From an uncultured Roseicyclus sp. (GTDB lineage: Bacteria > Pseudomonadota > Alphaproteobacteria > Rhodobacterales > Rhodobacteraceae), in NCBI RefSeq assembly GCF_937892565.1, contig NZ_CALAHQ010000086.1, positions 1 through 34,268 of the forward strand: a stretch of 34,268 bases of DNA. The letters are read 5' to 3'. The position numbers were made by a program, and so were the translations under genes. Numbering within the stretch: the stretch's first letter is position 1; each line of letters opens with the position of its first letter. Under the pieces are notes generated by a model, which was not told the DNA's origin, made no database searches, and saw nothing but the letters and a program-made list of their open reading frames with translations. Below are positions 32,801 through 34,268 of this stretch, one piece after another.

Positions 32801-34260
32801 CGGTGGAACGGGATGGGGCGCTGGTGTTTCTGCCGCTACCCAAACGCCCCGAAGCGGTGATCGAAGCCGCGACAACCGCGCGCGATGACGATGGCGCGGG
32901 GGGGCTGAGGGAAACCCGCGCCGCAAAGGCAGAGGTGGTGGGGCGCTTGCGTCTGGGCCATGTCGCGGCCGAGGGAAGCTACGACGACCGCGTGGCCGAA
33001 GCGGTGTTTCCCGGCGACGCTGCCGATGGGGTGACGGTGATTGACCTGCCCCTGTCTTTGACCGGACCCGAGGGGCAGGGCGTGGCCGAGCGGATGCTGG
33101 CCGAGGCACGCGTTGCCCGCGATCAGATGCGCTTTTCCCTGCCGCCTTCGCGCCGCGCTTTAGGGGCGGGGGCTATGGTGGCGCTGGACGATGGGTCCAC
33201 GTGGCGCATCGACCGCGTCGAGGATCGCGGCACGCGCCTGATTGAGGCGGTGCGGGTCGAAGCCTCGGTCCGTGAACCTTCGGATGCGGTGGAAGAGGTG
33301 GCAACGACGAGCGGATTTATCGCTCCCGTTCCGGTTCGGCCGGTCTTTCTGGACCTGCCACTGATCAGCGGCGCCGAGGTCGATCATGCCCCCCATCTTG
33401 CCGTATCGGCAAGCCCATGGCCCGGATCGGTGGCGGCTTACTCCGCGACGGGACCGGATGGCTTTACGCTCAATCGCCTGATCGAACGGCGTGCGATCAT
33501 TGGGCGGCTGGAGACCCCGTTGGTTGCTGCGCGGTCCGGGCTGTGGGATCGTACGGGACCCATGCGGGTCCGCTTGGCGACGGGGCGGTTGTCATCTGCC
33601 GAACCGGCCGCGGTGCTGAACGGGGCCAATATTGCCGCGATCGGATCGGGCGATGATGGCACTTGGGAGGTCATCCAGTTCGCAAGCGCGACATTGGTTG
33701 GCGAGAACCTCTGGGATATTGGTATCCGCCTGCGTGGCCAGCAGGGAACCGATGGGGTGATGCCAGCAATCTGGCCTGAGGGGAGCCTGTTCGTGCTGCT
33801 TGATGATGGCGTGGGGCAGATCGACCTGCCCGTATCGGCGCGCGGTCTGGCGCGTTACTACCGCATCGGCCCTGCTCGGCGAAGCGTCGATGATCCAAGT
33901 TATGTTGAGCGAATCCTCGCCTTTTCAGGTGTAGGGCTGCGGCCCTATGCACCCGCGCATCTTAGAGCGGCCAAGGTCGAAGGCGATCGGGTCGTGTCTT
34001 GGGTACGGCGCACGCGGGTCGACGGTGACAGTTGGGAGGGCTTCGATGTTCCTTTGGGCGAAACGTCGGAGCGCTATCTGCTGCGCATCGTCGATGCCAC
34101 CGGCTTGCGGCGCGAAATTGTTCTGAGCGCACCCGGTTTCGCCTATCGCGGCGCCATGCGCGCCGAGGATGCTACCAGCTTTCCCTATTCCATCGAGGTT
34201 GCCCAGTTGTCCGATCGTTTCGGGCCGGGGCCATTTGCAAGGATCCAGATCGATGACTGA
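29869..34260 (+). CDS. GTA g15: baseplate/tip multidomain protein ('megatron') with an inserted domain
   Basis: A 1463-residue tip protein that forms the end of the GTA tail and meets the recipient surface. Residues 1-60 contain a hydrophobic alanine/glycine-rich start, then the DUF-like hub region (LFGRMRLSGQVIWATHF). A glycoside-hydrolase-like TIM barrel spans about 430-860, with potential acid/base E470 (GSEMRGL) and E814 (FTEIGCPAVD). A phage-tail type domain (about 860-1300) and a beta-rich C-terminus follow. R. capsulatus g15 is, from memory, about 1300 residues; here an extra stretch (about 629-800) lies between HHHDR and TPWRPGSKP, with lower GC. I chose ATG 29869; the frame is open 33 codons upstream, antisense-like, inside g14. 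The stop overlaps the next start. Confidence 0.93.
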   Translation: MATILLSAAGAALGGMASGTVLGLSGAVVGRAVGASLGRMIDQRLMGSGSDPVERGRVDRFRITGAGEGAPVAQLFGRMRLSGQVIWATHFVENTTTSGGGRGKGAPRQPMTTSYAYSVSLAVALCAGEIRRVGRIWADGVELDQTSVAMRLYTGTEDQMPDPLIEAVEGAGAVPAYRGIAYVVFEDLDLAPFGNRVPQFAFEVVRAAQPERAMLPAAADLVRAVALMPGTGEYALSTRQITVPDALGNRRAVNTNTPSGGADFSIALDQMRAALPNVQSVSLIYSWFGNDLRAGECRVQPKVEDAQVDGIEMAWRAGGIVRSEAEVLARIDGRPVYGGTPADGSVIEAIQAIRAGGQEVMLYPFLLMEILAGNGLPDPYGGSEQSPLPWRGRITGAVAPGRSGSPDGSAANGAAVAAFFGTVRARDFTISPGSVTYSGPTQWSYSRFILHAAALSAAAGGVDAFCIGSEMRGLTQMRDAQGFPAVAHLRALAAEVRLLLPDAKLSYAADWSEYFGYQPQDGTGDVHFHLDPLWADDTIDFIGIDNYMPLSDWRDGLDHADAGWGEIHDLDYLRANIEGGEGYDWFYPTAEARAAQRRESITDGLFDEPWTFRFKDLRAWWSSHHHDRINGPRGWAVRNGDRPHLWSTSGGAVLAPFPGQFVDGRFSNAVLVTDVTGNFLSMAVSDDFIHLQNAPYKVRLFYRAGTATHLRLTLDHRSPEVQWIYVTGAPGNLQPSLVSGHVVHEVVNLQHPDGTFEFRCEIIPRSTDVQANFGFGPGMNIPGQTVVFVGLEVTARALHQTPWRPGSKPIRFTEIGCPAVDKGTNEPNKFFDPKSSESALPRHSNGRRDDLIQAQYLRAIMSYWNDPAINPVSDVYGEPMLDMSHAHVWAWDARPWPAFPNEVGRWSDGNNWRLGHWITGRIEAAPLDQVVAELCEAAGVKDYDVSALFGLVRGHISGETESARARLQALMLSHGFQAVERDGALVFLPLPKRPEAVIEAATTARDDDGAGGLRETRAAKAEVVGRLRLGHVAAEGSYDDRVAEAVFPGDAADGVTVIDLPLSLTGPEGQGVAERMLAEARVARDQMRFSLPPSRRALGAGAMVALDDGSTWRIDRVEDRGTRLIEAVRVEASVREPSDAVEEVATTSGFIAPVPVRPVFLDLPLISGAEVDHAPHLAVSASPWPGSVAAYSATGPDGFTLNRLIERRAIIGRLETPLVAARSGLWDRTGPMRVRLATGRLSSAEPAAVLNGANIAAIGSGDDGTWEVIQFASATLVGENLWDIGIRLRGQQGTDGVMPAIWPEGSLFVLLDDGVGQIDLPVSARGLARYYRIGPARRSVDDPSYVERILAFSGVGLRPYAPAHLRAAKVEGDRVVSWVRRTRVDGDSWEGFDVPLGETSERYLLRIVDATGLRREIVLSAPGFAYRGAMRAEDATSFPYSIEVAQLSDRFGPGPFARIQIDD

Positions 34261-34268
34261 CACACCGC
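34253..34268 (+). CDS. Start of a further gene after g15 (3' partial)
   Basis: ATGACTGACACACCG overlaps the g15 stop by eight bases and encodes MTDTP before the window ends. In related genomes a DUF2793 protein starting with a similar Thr/Asp-rich peptide often follows g15; this is from memory and only weakly supported by five codons. Confidence 0.4.

Noticed and set aside
19842..34260. Interpretation as an ordinary prophage
   Set aside because: Gene order, small size and presence of g3.5, g10.1 and g12-g15 of the GTA type, and absence of integrase, repressor, replication and att repeats in view, favour a GTA.
1..34268. tRNA, rRNA or CRISPR array
   Set aside because: No tRNA-like T-arm with matching acceptor stem and no regularly spaced direct repeats were found; the only tandem repeat is coding (rpsF).

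Overview
The window looks like chromosome of a GC-rich alphaproteobacterium of the order Rhodobacterales (Rhodobacter/Roseobacter relatives). The evidence is the trgB-like Nudix gene next to cysK, the rpsF-rpsR-rplI and fabD-fabG-acpP-fabF-mltG blocks, a perfect FNR/FnrL box, and above all a full-length Rhodobacter capsulatus-type gene transfer agent (GTA) cluster. No tRNA, rRNA or CRISPR array was seen.

Left part (1-5052): a tightly packed plus-strand group. It holds the 3' end of a Nudix hydrolase, cysteine synthase (cysK), a large MscS-type mechanosensitive channel and an AlaX-type alanyl-tRNA editing protein. The last three are joined by 4-base ATGA overlaps. Positions 5053-6295 form the only long stretch without an intact gene. 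It holds a decayed IS630-type transposase (internal deletion plus frameshift) and about 650 bases that I cannot assign.

Middle part (6296-19601): a glyoxalase/dioxygenase-fold (VOC) gene on the minus strand faces away from a Tat-exported sulfide:quinone-oxidoreductase-like flavoprotein and a small membrane protein; the pair has a perfect FNR box upstream. Next come UDP-glucose dehydrogenase, trigger factor, a small secreted protein, the ribosomal operon rpsF-rpsR-rplI (minus strand), and the fatty-acid cluster fabD-(degenerate ClpP/crotonase-like protein)-fabG-acpP-fabF, ending in the peptidoglycan lytic transglycosylase mltG. Several hairpin terminators and candidate promoters separate these units.

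Right part (19602-34268): a complete GTA structural cluster, all on the plus strand. The order is g1 (small terminase), g2 (large terminase), g3 (portal), g3.5, g4 (prohead protease), g5 (capsid), g6-g8 (connector/adaptor/tail terminator), g9 (tail tube), g10 and g10.1 (tail assembly chaperones), g11 (tape measure), g12-g15 (baseplate and tip). The start of a further gene lies at the right edge. No frameshift or stop interrupts any member, and there are no integrase, replication or lysogeny genes in view, so this is a domesticated particle-forming locus rather than an ordinary prophage.

The most unusual points are: a roughly 170-residue insert in the TIM-barrel region of the tip protein g15, with locally lower GC; strongly structured intercistronic segments on either side of the portal-protease-capsid block (end of g2; g5-g6 gap); a GTA leader with a CtrA-like half-site pair, a promoter candidate and a terminator-like hairpin before g1; and the FNR box in front of the SQR-like gene.
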